A stretch of DNA of 64,000 nt from the NCBI RefSeq assembly GCF_002993885.1, contig NZ_CM009578.1, positions 4,049,569-4,113,568 of the forward strand. Direction: 5' to 3'. The notes under the pieces were generated by a model. The model saw nothing but the letters and a program-made list of their open reading frames with translations. It did no database searches and was not told the DNA's origin. The position numbers were made by a program, and so were the translations under genes. This document shows positions 17,525 through 27,023 of the stretch, piece after piece; the stretch's first letter is position 1; every line of letters starts with the position of its first letter. The stretch is from Sphingopyxis lindanitolerans. Lineage in GTDB: Bacteria; Pseudomonadota; Alphaproteobacteria; Sphingomonadales; Sphingomonadaceae.

Positions 17525-17609
17525 AGCGGCACCGGCCCGCTCCCCCACCCGGCCTCCTTGACGATAGTAACCTATGGGAGGCCGGGTGGGAGAGCGGGCC
17601 GGTGCCGCT
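17525..17609. repeat. Large hairpin between convergent genes
   Basis: A 33-nt left arm (17525-17557) and a 33-nt right arm (17577-17609) are inverted copies with one mismatch, around a 19-nt loop. The arms contain GGCACCGGCCCGCTC and CACCCGGCCTCC. A second small hairpin, CGGTTTCC/GGAAACCG, follows at 17610-17632. It separates the ABC permease from hspQ and probably ends both transcripts (inference). Confidence 0.85.
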
Positions 17610-17635
17610 CGGTTTCCGTGTAAAGGAAACCGACT

Positions 17636-18022
17636 TTAGTGACGGTGGATCGGGCGGACGCGGTAGCGCCCCTTCACCAGCCCGTCGAACATCGCCTCGA
17701 TCTGCGGATGATCGACCGGCCCATGCTCGGTGTCGTTCACCAGATTCTGCTGGCTGACATAGGCGATGTAGGCCGAATCCTCGCTTTCGGCGAGCAGGTG
17801 GTAATAGGGCTGTTCCTTGGCCGGGCGGATCGCCTCGGGAATCGCTTCATACCATTCGTCGCTGTTCGCGAAGGTCGGGTCGACGTCGAAGACGACCCCG
17901 CGAAAGTCGAACATGCGGTGACGCACGATATCGCCCGGCGCGAAGCGCGCGCGTTCGATCAGCGGCGCGGCGCCGTGGCGCAGGGCCCGGTCACGGAATT
18001 CGGGGAAGCTCTCTGACGTCAT
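17636..18022 (-). CDS. hspQ: Heat shock protein HspQ (YccV-like)
   Basis: Small hemimethylated-DNA-binding/YccV-like domain protein, known in E. coli as HspQ, which modulates Lon proteolysis. The 128-aa product has the domain core FAPGDIVRHRMFDFRGVVFDVDPTF followed by QPYYHLLAESEDSAYIAYVSQQNL. The family's YYHVLVE...YVAEENL pattern is clear. A ~25-residue N-terminal extension is usual in alphaproteobacteria. It is monocistronic, divergent from the Yip1-like gene. No heat-shock promoter was identified by eye. Confidence 0.9.
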   Translation of the reverse strand: MTSESFPEFRDRALRHGAAPLIERARFAPGDIVRHRMFDFRGVVFDVDPTFANSDEWYEAIPEAIRPAKEQPYYHLLAESEDSAYIAYVSQQNLVNDTEHGPVDHPQIEAMFDGLVKGRYRVRPIHRH

Positions 18023-18207
18023 ATTCTCAATCTATGGCTATTTACGCCCGTTTCAAGTCCGTTACACTCCCCCTCGACCACGGCAAGCCAAATCCGGGCT
18101 GTGATCGAAGTAACAGATGCGCTGGCCAACGGGGCTAGCATGCTCATTCGGCCTTTCGTGACCGGAACGGAAACGCGGGCCGCCTGGATCTAGGGAGACG
18201 CATTGCC

Positions 18208-18834
18208 ATGACCGACGCACCTTCAAACCCTCTTCCGCCCGTCGCATCGGGCATTCTCCAGCGGGCGAAGGATATTCTTCTGAAACCCAAGGAGACCTGG
18301 CCCGTCATCGCGGCCGAGCCGGCGACGACGCAATCCATCTATATGCCCTATGTGCTGCTGCTGGCCGCGATCGGCCCGCTGGCGGGGTTCATCGGCGGCC
18401 AGGTCTTCGGGATCACGATCCTTGGAGTCACCTACCATCCACCGTTGGCCGGGGCGCTCGTGTCGGCGGTGCTGTCCTATGGCCTGACGCTCGCAAGCGT
18501 GTTCCTTCTCGCGCTCGTCATCGACGGCCTGGCGCCCAGCTTCGGCGGGCAGAAGGACCAGGTCCAGGCGCTGAAGGTCGCGGCCTATGCCGGAACCGCC
18601 GGCTGGGTGGGCGGCATCTTCGGGTTGATCCCGGCGCTCGCGCTCATCGGGATGCTCTTCGCCCTCTATGGCCTCTATATTCTTTTCCTGGGCCTGCCGA
18701 TCCTGATGAAGGCGCCGCAGGACAAGGCGCTCGGCTATACCGTCGTCGTGATCATCGTCGCGATCCTGCTGTTCCTGGTCATCGGCGCGGTCGTCGCGGC
18801 CGTCGCCGCTCCCTCGTTCGTCACCATCCGCTGA
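18208..18834 (+). CDS. Yip1-domain membrane protein
   Basis: Integral membrane protein of 208 aa with about five helices. The N-terminus ASGILQRAKDILLKPKETWPVIA precedes the first helix, as in bacterial Yip1/DUF1282 proteins (the RAKDILL.P.ETW motif). The central Ala/Gly helix pair (YAGTAGWVGGIFGLIPALALIGMLFALYGLYILFLGLPILM) is family-typical. Bacterial function unknown. No operon partners. A terminator-like hairpin follows 11 nt after the stop. Confidence 0.85.
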   Translation: MTDAPSNPLPPVASGILQRAKDILLKPKETWPVIAAEPATTQSIYMPYVLLLAAIGPLAGFIGGQVFGITILGVTYHPPLAGALVSAVLSYGLTLASVFLLALVIDGLAPSFGGQKDQVQALKVAAYAGTAGWVGGIFGLIPALALIGMLFALYGLYILFLGLPILMKAPQDKALGYTVVVIIVAILLFLVIGAVVAAVAAPSFVTIR

Positions 18835-18845
18835 CAGGCACCGTC

Positions 18846-18874
18846 CGCCGCCCCGGTCGCGTATCGGGGCGGCG
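18846..18874 (+). terminator. Terminator-like hairpin after the Yip1 gene
   Basis: Perfect 10-bp stem CGCCGCCCCG / CGGGGCGGCG with a 9-nt loop. The T-run (CTTTTT near 18889-18893) is about 14 nt further, so termination may be less efficient or rho-assisted. Confidence 0.55.
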
Positions 18875-19053
18875 CATCGATGGCCGCCTTTTTCTGCCAC
18901 GGCTGCAGCCCTGACGGCGGGCATCCGGACGCGCGATCAGCCTTCGTAACCCATGCAAGAAAGTGGTTACAGGGTTGAAAATCTTTTGTTGGTTGTCGCG
19001 CGCGCCCGGATGTTAGCATTGCTTGTCGTAGACGAGACAGGGAGAAAAGCGCC

Positions 19054-19659
19054 GTGCCGAACGATATCGCCTATTCGCGTAAACTGGGCCCGTTGACGCC
19101 GCTTGTCGGGGAATGGGAGGGGGATGTCGGGGTCGATCTTTCCTATCACAACAAGGACGACTGGACGACCGAGACCACCTATTTCGAAAAGGCGTCGTTC
19201 AAGCCGATCCCGATGCAGGAAAATGGCCAGCAGACCTTGTGGGGTCTGAACTACAGCATGACCGCATGGCGCCATGGCGAGGAAGCCATGGACCCCTTCC
19301 ACGACGAAATCGGTTTCCTGCTGTGGGACAAGGTCCATGGCGAAGTCATGCGAACGGTGGTGTTCGGACGCGGCATCGCGATCCTCGCGGGAAGCAGCGC
19401 CAGGCCGGACGACAAGATTCTGACCTTCGATGCCAGGCCGGGCGAACCCTGTTACGGCATATTGCAGAATAAATATCTGCTCGAACGCGCCGAGATTCGC
19501 GACTTCAAAAGCAGTTTCACGATCAACGACGACGGCACGTTCAGCTATACGTCGGATTTGATGCTGAAGCTTGCCGCCACGGGCGCGGAAATGCACCATA
19601 CCGACCGGAATACCCTGCGCCGCGTCAAACGCTATCACCCGAGCGCCGAAAACGGCTGA
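19054..19659 (+). CDS. Nitrobindin-like heme-binding beta-barrel protein, copy 1
   Basis: FABP-like/nitrobindin family (heme-binding beta-barrel, DUF1794) protein of 201 aa, predicted cytoplasmic. Family features: a GEWEG motif near the N-terminus (LGPLTPLVGEWEGD), aromatic strands (LWGLNYSMTAWRHG), FHDEIGFLLWD and a C-terminal MHHTDRNTLRRV. Start is GTG 19054 after GGGAGAAAAGCGCC. A diverged paralogue is at 56224, which has the same layout (GIWEG, FHDQVGYWLY, FRHRDHNRL). Heme or nitric oxide binding is known for the family but not provable here. Confidence 0.8.
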   Translation: MPNDIAYSRKLGPLTPLVGEWEGDVGVDLSYHNKDDWTTETTYFEKASFKPIPMQENGQQTLWGLNYSMTAWRHGEEAMDPFHDEIGFLLWDKVHGEVMRTVVFGRGIAILAGSSARPDDKILTFDARPGEPCYGILQNKYLLERAEIRDFKSSFTINDDGTFSYTSDLMLKLAATGAEMHHTDRNTLRRVKRYHPSAENG

Positions 19660-19707
19660 TCGAAGAACCGACCTCGCGGAAGGCGGACGTGCGTTCGAAT
19701 TACCTCG

Positions 19708-19735
19708 AAAAGCCCTGGGAAACCTGGGCTTTTTC
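19708..19735 (+). terminator. Intrinsic terminator downstream of the nitrobindin-like gene
   Basis: AAAAGCCC pairs with GGGCTTTT around an inner GG/CC pair and a GAAA loop, with one T-T mismatch, and ends in TTTTT. It lies ~50 nt after the stop codon. Confidence 0.8.
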
Positions 19736-20065
19736 GGGTGGTCGGTCGCGTGCGGCTTCGATCAGTGCGGGCGCCCTCGTCATGTCGGAAGTATTGCCGT
19801 TCGATATATCAAGATACGCGGGCGTCCGGCCGCGTCGGTCAGTCCGTGGACATTGCTGGTGGGGCCGCCGCGCGACGTGCCGACGCCTTGGATGAAGGCC
19901 CTCCCCATGCCGAGCGATGCCTCCGCTTCAGTAGAAACATTGAATCAGCTCACGCCTTCATCCGCAAGCTGATTGAGTACCGAGCATAGAAGGCGGAACC
20001 ATGCTTCCGCACGACGTCATATTCCATTTGGTTCGCTGTTCCGTACGGTCCGTTCTTCCCCCGCG
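19736..20065. other. Intergenic stretch with no recognised gene
   Basis: About 330 nt between the terminator and the end of the AraC gene. Several short open frames exist on both strands, none with a ribosome site, a recognisable domain or the GC3 pattern of the neighbours. No RNA gene or repeat was recognised. Confidence 0.5.
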
Positions 20066-21031
20066 TTAACTCAGCGTCATCCGCCAATCCCGCGGAGACA
20101 TTCCGAAGCGGCGGCGGAACGCCTTGCCGAAAGCAGACAGATCGTCGTAGCCGCAGCGCAGAGCGATATCCCCAATGCCGAGCCGGGGCTCGCGTAGCAG
20201 CACACGGCCGTGATTGAGTCGGACGGCGCGAATATGTTCCGCGACCGAAAGACCACGCTGTTCGAACAGCCGATAGAGGCTGGCCCGCGAGCAGCCGATC
20301 GCCCGCGCGACGGCGTCGGCCGTCAGACCTGCATCGTCGCGCCTCGCCTCGATCAGCCGACAGGCGCTGGCGAAATGGGTTTCGCCAAGGCGCTTTCCTG
20401 CGCGTGGGGCGGCGGTGTTGAAGCCCTGGAGGTAAGTGAGGGTGAGGCCGCTGAGCAGCGTCATCGCCGCGGCCGCCTCGGCGGGATTCACGTTCGGGCC
20501 ATGACGGGCGAGCGCGCCGAGTTGATCCTTGAGCAGCAAGGCGAGCGGTGTGTCGGGCAGGCTGCGCAGCGCGCCGGTCCCGGCGATCGGATCGCTGCCC
20601 ATCGCGCGATAGACCGCGGCACGCGGCAGCGTGATGTGATAGGCGCGATAGCTGGTTTCGGAGTGGGTCTGCGCGGGCCGATGGCAATCGAGCAGGTGGA
20701 GTCCCGAGCCAGGGCCGAGCCATTCGCGTTCGTCCTGTCCGTGGGCGACGCCGAACTGCCCCTCCACGACGGCGCAGAGCTGCATATCGTCGACCCGGCC
20801 ATCGAAAAAGCGCGACGCGGTGGGCGCGCAGACAAGGTCGGTGAAGGCGATGCCGTCGTCGCCCGCGCAGGTCAGCGCCGCGGCGCCATAGCCGTCATCG
20901 CGCGCGGTGTGCCGCATCTCGATGCGCGGAAACAAGGAATGCCAGAAATCGAAGCGTTCGTCGGCCCGCGCAGTTTCGGTCGTCACGCGCATGAAGCGCG
21001 TCCCGTGCCAGTGCGAGCGGCTTTCCCCCAC
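20066..21031 (-). CDS. AraC-family transcriptional regulator
   Basis: Regulator of 321 aa. An N-terminal AraC-binding-like sensor domain (about 20-200, e.g. FDGRVDDMQLCAVVEGQFGVAH) is followed by the paired helix-turn-helix domain: LTADAVARAIGCSRASLYRLF, then LGIGDIALRCGYDDLSAFGKAFRRRFGMSPRDWR. The GTG at 21031 is preferred because AAGGGATGG lies upstream; an ATG at 20992 is the alternative. It is divergent from the large adhesin gene, 171 nt away, so the adhesin is a reasonable candidate target. Ligand unknown. Confidence 0.88.
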   Translation of the reverse strand: MGESRSHWHGTRFMRVTTETARADERFDFWHSLFPRIEMRHTARDDGYGAAALTCAGDDGIAFTDLVCAPTASRFFDGRVDDMQLCAVVEGQFGVAHGQDEREWLGPGSGLHLLDCHRPAQTHSETSYRAYHITLPRAAVYRAMGSDPIAGTGALRSLPDTPLALLLKDQLGALARHGPNVNPAEAAAAMTLLSGLTLTYLQGFNTAAPRAGKRLGETHFASACRLIEARRDDAGLTADAVARAIGCSRASLYRLFEQRGLSVAEHIRAVRLNHGRVLLREPRLGIGDIALRCGYDDLSAFGKAFRRRFGMSPRDWRMTLS

Positions 21032-21202
21032 TTACCATCCCTTTGGTGCGGAAGGCTAACGTCGTTCGCCGGGCGGGTCAATCGATCGAGAGACGCGCGG
21101 CCCAAAGGGTGAGACAGCCCGCCTAACCCATTTGCTTCATGTGATGGCATGGGGTCGTTCCAGGCGCGCCTTGAGGCGAGAGCGCGGACAAGAGGGGGCG
21201 AT

Positions 21203-24200
21203 ATGACCATCATGGTAACGGCAATCGAGCGGTCGGCCGGGCTGAAGGCCGACACGCGCGCAACCTTGCTTCGCAGATGTGCGGCGAGCGCGCTTGCCGT
21301 CGGCTTGCTGGCTGCGCCCTCGATCGCTCAAGCTCAAAGCGGGTTGGAACTGGAAAAGCAACTGGCGGAGGATGCGGCAGGTGCAGCGCGTGACTTGCAG
21401 GTGCCCGATATCAGGCCCGAGGATTTCGCCACCTGCAACGGTGAGCTCCTCGTCGTCGGCGACATATGCCCGGCGCCGACGCCAACGCCGACGAGCGTCA
21501 GCACCGATCCGGCAGATTGCCGTATCCTGTTGCCCGCTGCGACACCCGCCCCAACACCGACGCCCACGCCGACACCCCCGCCGGGTGGCGGCGGTCCCGG
21601 CCCCATCCTCGATTTTGCGCCGAAGCTGTTCGCCGCCAGCTCCGCGACCGTCGATGACTCGCTGGCCTGCGGAACGGGCGCCACCACCGCCACCGCGCTC
21701 CGCGCCACCGCGATCGGCACATCGAGCGCCGCCACCGGCAATGACAGCACCGCCATCGGCACAGGCAACACCGCCTCAGGCCAATATAGTTCCGCGGTCG
21801 GAACACGCAATTCGGCCAACGGCGACCTGGCTGTTGCGGTCGGATCGAGCAATATGGTCGATGGCGAAGCCAGCTCGTCATTCGGCGTCAACAACAAGGT
21901 CACCGTCGAACGCAGCGTCGCGGTGGGGATCAATAATCAGGTCATCGAAGGCAGCTTTATCTCGGGTGCATCCAATGCGTTTGGCAAGGACAACAAGATT
22001 ACGAGCGGACTGGCCAGTGCGATCGGTTACCAGAACCTCGTGACCGGGGTCGGGGGCTCTGCTGTTGGTTACCGGAACAATGTCCTCAGCGATGGCGGTA
22101 GTGCGTTCGGATACCAGAATACGGCAAGCGGCGAAGCCAGCAATGCCTTCGGGCGGCTGAACATAGCGAGCGGAACCTTAAGCAACGCGTTTGGATTTAG
22201 TTCGGCGGCATCCGCGTTGAACAGCTCGGCGATGGGCTTTGGGGCTGCTGCGACCGGCGATGGCAGCCTTGCCATCGGCGGCTGGTATGACGACAACCGG
22301 AACAACACGCCGATCGACCTGGTTGCCGGTTTCGAGCCCGGGGAAACGACGATTGCGACGGGCGAGTCGGCGGTCGCGGTCGGCAACGGCGTTATCGCGA
22401 CGGGCCAATATAGCGCCGCATTCGGCGTGGGTGCGGCTGCGATCGCAAAGGGCGCCACGGCGATCGGTTTCGAGGCGGTTGGAGACCGGGACCATGCGGT
22501 ATCGGTCGGATCGGCCGACACGCCGCGCCAGATCGTCCATGTCGCCAAGGGCACGGAGGGGAATGACGCGGTCAACCTTGACCAGCTGAACACCGTCGCG
22601 GAGCGCATCGACCTGTTGCAAATCGGGTCGGACGGCACCCTCGCCACCGCGTCGGGCCAAAACGCCATAGCGCTCGGCAGCGGCGCGGAGTCCTCATCGG
22701 GCGACGCCATCGCCATCGGCACCGGCGCGACGGCTCAAAATGGGGCTGCCGTCGCGATCGGCCTCGGCAATGTCGCCTCGGGCAATGGCGCGGTCGCGAT
22801 CGGCGATCCCAATGTCGCGACCGGCACCGGTGCGGTAGCCCTGGGCATCGATGGCACCGCGACCGGGGTTGGCACGGTTGTGATCGGCAACAGCAATTTC
22901 GCCGACGAAGCGGGAGGGGTCGCGATGGGCGACAACAACACCGCCAGTCGCACCGGCGCGGTCGCCCAAGGGAGTTTCAATGGCGCGATCGGCGAGGGGG
23001 CGATCGCTTCCGGCTTTAATAACAGTGCCACCGGCATCGGCGCGATTGCGCTTGGCCACAACAGCCACAGCGGCGTCTACACAGGTGCCGATGTGGCGAA
23101 CGGCGGGGTAGCGATCGGCGATACCGCCATAACCCTAGGTGTCGGCTCGGTCGCTATCGGGCCCCGTGCCGTGACCGATGTGCGGGTCACCTATGGCACC
23201 GCCGCGAGCGGGATTGCGAGTATACCCACAATCGAGGCAAGTGCGGATGGCCGTGTCGGCTCGGTCGGCCAACGGAACACCGCCGTCGGTTTCGGCAGCC
23301 AGGCCGGCGTGCCGGACTCTTCGCCGAGAGCGGCGGTGCGATCCGATTCGGTGGCGTTCGGCGCCAACAGCCAGGCCAATTCCAACAGAGGCACCGCGCT
23401 CGGCGCCAACGCCCAAGCCAATTTCGACGGCTCGGTAGCGCTGGGGCAGGGATCGGTCGCCACTCAGGCGAACACCGTTTCGGTGGGCGCCGCCGGAAGC
23501 GAACGGCGGATCGTCAACGTCGCCGACGGAACGCAGGCGGCGGACGCCGTGACCGTGGGCCAGCTTGATGTGGTTCGCGCGGCCGCCGACGCCGCGCTTG
23601 CCAATGCTGCAACCGCGCAGAATACCGCCGATACGGCGCTGACCGCGGCGGGCGGTGCGCAGGGCACCGCCGACCAGGCGCTGATGGTGGCTGGCGGCGC
23701 CCAGACGATCGCCGACACCGCTATCCAGAACGCCCAGACGGCGCAGGATACCGCCAATACGGCGCTTTCCGACGCGGCAACGGCGCAAGGCACAGCGGAT
23801 ACGGCACTGGCCAATGCAGCAACGGCGCAAGACATCGCCGACAAGGCACGCACCGAGGCGGCGGCGGCGCAGGGTACGGCGGACACCGCGCTCGCCGATG
23901 CGGCAACGGCGCAAGGCACGGCGGATATGGCGCTTACCGATGCGGCGGGGGCGCAGAACACCGCCGATCAGGCGCTCGCCAACAGCCGGAGCAATGGCAC
24001 GGCGGTGGTGATGGCCCAGCAGACCGCCGACACCGCACGCACCGAAGCGCCGTCGGCGCAAACGACCGCCGACCAGGCCATGGCCCGGGTCGATGTTCTG
24101 GGATTCGACGGGACGGGCGGTGCTGCGGGCGTGAATGCGATTTCGCTGGGCGCCGGCGCCAGCGCCGGGAGCGACGACGCGATTGCCATCGGCACGGACG

Positions 24201-24926
24201 CGCAGGCGGTGGACGGCGCGGCCGTGGCCATCGGACTGGGCAATGTCGCCTCGGGCAATGGTGCAGTGGCGATCGGCGATCCCAATCTGGCGACCGGCGC
24301 CGGCGCCGTCGCGGTGGGCGCCGACAACAGCGCGACCGGAACGGGCGCGCTCGCCATCGGCAATCTCAATGTCGCTGCGGGCAATGGCGCGATTGCGCTT
24401 GGCAACGGCAGCAACGCGACCGGCGACGGCGCCGTGGCGATCGGTGACGGGGCGGTTGCGGAGCGCGGGAACCAGGTGGCGCTCGGCAATTCGGCGAGCA
24501 GCTATACGCTCGCCGGGGTCACTTCCTCCGCCAGCAACGCGGTGCAGAGCGGGGCGCTGCATCTGCTGACGACCGATGCTGCGGGCAATATCGGTCGACA
24601 TCGCGGAACTGGGCGGGCTCGGCGGACGGGTCGACCTGCTCGAACAGCAATCGGCGGCGCTCCATGCGCGGACGGTCGTGCTCGAAGGGCATGCGCGGCA
24701 GGCAAACGGCGGGATCGCGACGGCGATGGCGATGGGCGGAACGATGATCGTCCCCGACAGCACCGTCTCCGTCTCGTTCAACCTCGCGACCTATCGCGGC
24801 AAACAGGGTTTTTCGGGCGCCGCCGTCGTTCGCCTGACGCCACGTGTCTATGCCAGCGGAGGTATTGCAGGCTCTACCGTCAAGGGATCGACCGGCGGCC
24901 GCGTGGGCGTGGCCTTCGGCTTTTGA
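21203..24926 (+). pseudogene. Trimeric autotransporter adhesin (YadA/Hia type), frameshifted before its anchor
   Basis: Surface adhesin of ~1240 residues if repaired. ATG 21203 follows AGGGGGCG and opens an extended signal peptide (CAASALAVGLLAAPSIAQAQ). A Pro/Thr linker (TPTPTPTPTPPPGG) precedes a long left-handed head of ~14-residue repeats (AxAIGxxNxASGxxS). A YadA neck follows near 22530 (RQIVHVAKGTEGNDAVNLDQL). A second head segment leads to a second neck near 23500 (RRIVNVADGTQAADAVTVGQL). Next comes an Ala/Gln/Thr coiled-coil stalk (23580-24090) and a third head. The frame then runs past the anchor: at 24593/24594 one extra G shifts the C-terminal YadA anchor into another frame, leaving the main frame to run on to 24982. 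It is either a sequencing error or a real inactivation. Confidence 0.85.
24576..24926 (+). CDS. YadA-like outer-membrane anchor domain in the shifted frame
   Basis: The shifted frame encodes a complete anchor: a short left-handed coiled coil (LGGRVDLLEQQSAALHARTVVLE) and four amphipathic strands (GTMIVPDSTVSVSFNLATY, GFSGAAVVRLTPRVYASGGI, GRVGVAFGF) ending in Phe. In an intact trimeric autotransporter this domain forms the 12-stranded trimer pore. Homology becomes visible from VDIAELGG at 24594. The in-frame ATG at 24576 is probably not a true start. Read with the upstream 21203 frame as one broken gene. Confidence 0.8.
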   Translation: MLRAISVDIAELGGLGGRVDLLEQQSAALHARTVVLEGHARQANGGIATAMAMGGTMIVPDSTVSVSFNLATYRGKQGFSGAAVVRLTPRVYASGGIAGSTVKGSTGGRVGVAFGF

Positions 24927-24934
24927 CCGCATCT

Positions 24935-24971
24935 CTCCGGTTTCGACCCGCACGAGACCGGAGGAATGTTT
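24935..24971 (+). terminator. Putative terminator after the adhesin anchor
   Basis: CTCCGGTTTC (24935-24944) pairs with GAGACCGGAG (24954-24963), one G-U pair, 9-nt loop, followed by GAATGTTTTGGG. It lies 9 nt after the anchor stop, supporting the anchor frame as the true end of the gene. Confidence 0.6.
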
Positions 24972-25168
24972 TGGGTCAATGACGCGCGGTCAACCATCTG
25001 TTCGTACGGGGCCAAGATTGGGGGCGCAGGACAATGCCTCGTCGCTGTTGCTGAAAACCCGGAGCCGCCACGCGACGGGTCGGCCGAGCTATGCGCCGCG
25101 CTTTCGTCCGTTCACGACGCAAGCAGAGACCTGTCGTCCCGGTCCGATTCAGCCGTTCCGACGGCCTG

Positions 25169-26986
25169 TCAGCCGTGAGCAAGCTCGAAACCCTCGAAGC
25201 GGCCGTCATTGCGCCAGGCCTCCAATATTTCGAAAAACTCGACCGAGCCGCCCTGATAAAAAGCCTGAAGGCCGGTATCGGCGTCGGGGTTGCCGTCATT
25301 GTTATAATAGCCGGGTGTGCATTCGATATCATATTGGCGCCGGGCACCGGCCGCCGCGCGCAGTTTTTCCTGCCACATGTCCTCGGCTTGCGGCGTGGCA
25401 TCGAAGCTGCGGACGCCATGCTCATGGCAATATGTCACCATATGAACGAAATGCCGCGCCAGTTCGCCGAGGCCGTGCGTCACGTTCGATGTCAGCCCCC
25501 CTTGCGTCGCGGTCTGCACGAACAGGTTAGGGAAGCCCGCATTGAAATGGCCGAAATAGGTCTTCATCCCGCCCTGCCATTTTTCGGTGAGGCTGATGCC
25601 GCCGCGGCCGAATAGATCGAAACCGTTACGCTTCGCCATGTCGGGCGTCTGGAAATCGAAGCCGCTGGCATAGATCAGGCAATCGAGTTCATAGGCTTTG
25701 CCGCCAACCCATATTTCATTTTCCGAAATGCGCTCGACGCCCTGGCCGTTGGTGTCGACCAGCGTCACATTGGGTCGGTTGAACGTGTCCAGATATTCGT
25801 CGTGGAAGCAGGGGCGCTTGCACATGATGTTGAACCAGGGCTTCAGCGCCTCGGCGGTGGCGGGGTCCTTGACGACGGCGTCGACGCGCGCCCGGACATT
25901 GTTCATGAACGCGATATCCGCAACCCGGCGGCGCTCGTCGGCATCGTTGATCCCGGTCAGATCGACCCCGATCTGTCCCAATACTTCGGTCCAGCCATCC
26001 TGAACCAAATCCACCGTCGTCGGTCGGCCATTGATGATATGGTCGAAGTTATTCATCCGCTCATGCTGCCAGCCGGGTTTGAGCGCAGCCGCCCATCCGT
26101 CATCGGTCGTCCGGTTGTCGCGGACGGGAACGGCAGCGGGGGTCCGCTGGAATACATAAAGCTGTCCAGCGCTGGCGCCGAGATGCGGGATGCATTGCAC
26201 AGCGGTCGCCCCCGTCCCGATGATGCCGACGCGCTTGTCGGCCAGGCCGGTGAGTTTCCCGGCCGGATCGCCGCCGGTATAGCCATAATCCCAGCGACTG
26301 GTGTGAAAGCTATGACCGCGAAACGTCTCGATGCCCGGAATGGCCGGCAGGCGAACGCTTTGCAGGACGCCGGTCGCAACCATGACGAACCTTGCCCGGA
26401 TACGGTCGCCTTCGCGCGTCGAGATCAGCCAGCGGTGATCCGCCTCGACCCAGTTCAGCCGCTCGACCTGCGTCTGAAGCAGCGCCTTGTCATAGAGGCC
26501 GAACTTTTCCGCGATCGAACGCGCATAGTCGAAAATCTCGGGCCCTCGGGCGTATTTCAGCGACGGCGTGTAGCCCATGTCCTCGAGCATCGGCATATAG
26601 ATATAGGATTCGATGTCGCACGACGCGCCGGGATAGCGGTTCCAATACCAGACACCGCCAAAGTCCCCGGCCTTGTCGATGATGCGAAAGTCGGAAATGC
26701 CGCTCTTGATCAGTTCGGCCGCCGCCTGGAGCCCGCCGAAACCTGCGCCGATGATCGCGACTTCGACCTCTTCGGCGACCGCCGCACGATCGAAGCGTCG
26801 TTCGACATAGGGATCATCGACATAACGCGCGAGCGCCCCGTCGGGAGAGACATATTGGCCGACATTCGCGGCCGCGAGTCGCTTATCCCGTTCGGCGCGA
26901 TAGCGGTTCTGAATCGCATCGATGTCGGACTTGTCCGGTGCCGCGTTTCCGCCTGCCTCGATCGTCCCGTTCAAGCCGTTTTCCAT
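25169..26986 (-). CDS. Baeyer-Villiger-type flavin monooxygenase
   Basis: FAD/NADPH monooxygenase of ~605 aa that would insert oxygen next to a ketone to give an ester or lactone. Two Rossmann motifs are visible, GAGFGG at 80-85 and GTGATA at 257-262. Between them is the Baeyer-Villiger fingerprint FRGHSFHTSRW at 222-232 (FxGxxxHxxxW). The WYWNRYPGASCDIES segment is typical of cyclohexanone/phenylacetone/steroid monooxygenases. ATG 26986 has GGGAG upstream; an ATG at 27013 lacks one. Neighbours are a TetR regulator (same strand, upstream) and, divergently, a TonB receptor and an esterase, suggesting ketone catabolism. Substrate not inferable. Confidence 0.9.
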   Translation of the reverse strand: MENGLNGTIEAGGNAAPDKSDIDAIQNRYRAERDKRLAAANVGQYVSPDGALARYVDDPYVERRFDRAAVAEEVEVAIIGAGFGGLQAAAELIKSGISDFRIIDKAGDFGGVWYWNRYPGASCDIESYIYMPMLEDMGYTPSLKYARGPEIFDYARSIAEKFGLYDKALLQTQVERLNWVEADHRWLISTREGDRIRARFVMVATGVLQSVRLPAIPGIETFRGHSFHTSRWDYGYTGGDPAGKLTGLADKRVGIIGTGATAVQCIPHLGASAGQLYVFQRTPAAVPVRDNRTTDDGWAAALKPGWQHERMNNFDHIINGRPTTVDLVQDGWTEVLGQIGVDLTGINDADERRRVADIAFMNNVRARVDAVVKDPATAEALKPWFNIMCKRPCFHDEYLDTFNRPNVTLVDTNGQGVERISENEIWVGGKAYELDCLIYASGFDFQTPDMAKRNGFDLFGRGGISLTEKWQGGMKTYFGHFNAGFPNLFVQTATQGGLTSNVTHGLGELARHFVHMVTYCHEHGVRSFDATPQAEDMWQEKLRAAAGARRQYDIECTPGYYNNDGNPDADTGLQAFYQGGSVEFFEILEAWRNDGRFEGFELAHG

Positions 26987-27023
26987 GTCTGCACTCCCAA
27001 GCGGAGATGCCATTTGGCATCGC

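Noticed and set aside
19571..19972. Possible gene after the nitrobindin-like gene
   Set aside because: The frame overlaps the preceding gene, runs through a clear terminator and lacks motif or ribosome site.
21700..24520. Regular short repeats that could suggest a CRISPR array
   Set aside because: They are coding, ~42-nt degenerate units translating to AxAIGxxNxASG head repeats; no constant repeat with unique spacers.
24590..24600. Phase variation by a homopolymer tract at the adhesin frameshift
   Set aside because: The site has only GG, too short for slipped-strand switching; error or fixed mutation is more likely.
23135..24781. Long open frame antisense to the adhesin (about 548 codons)
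   Set aside because: It mirrors the repetitive adhesin sequence and has no domain or start signal.
24966..25178. Short open frames between the adhesin and the monooxygenase
   Set aside because: No ribosome site, no recognisable composition, and the longer ones overlap the monooxygenase 3' end antisense.
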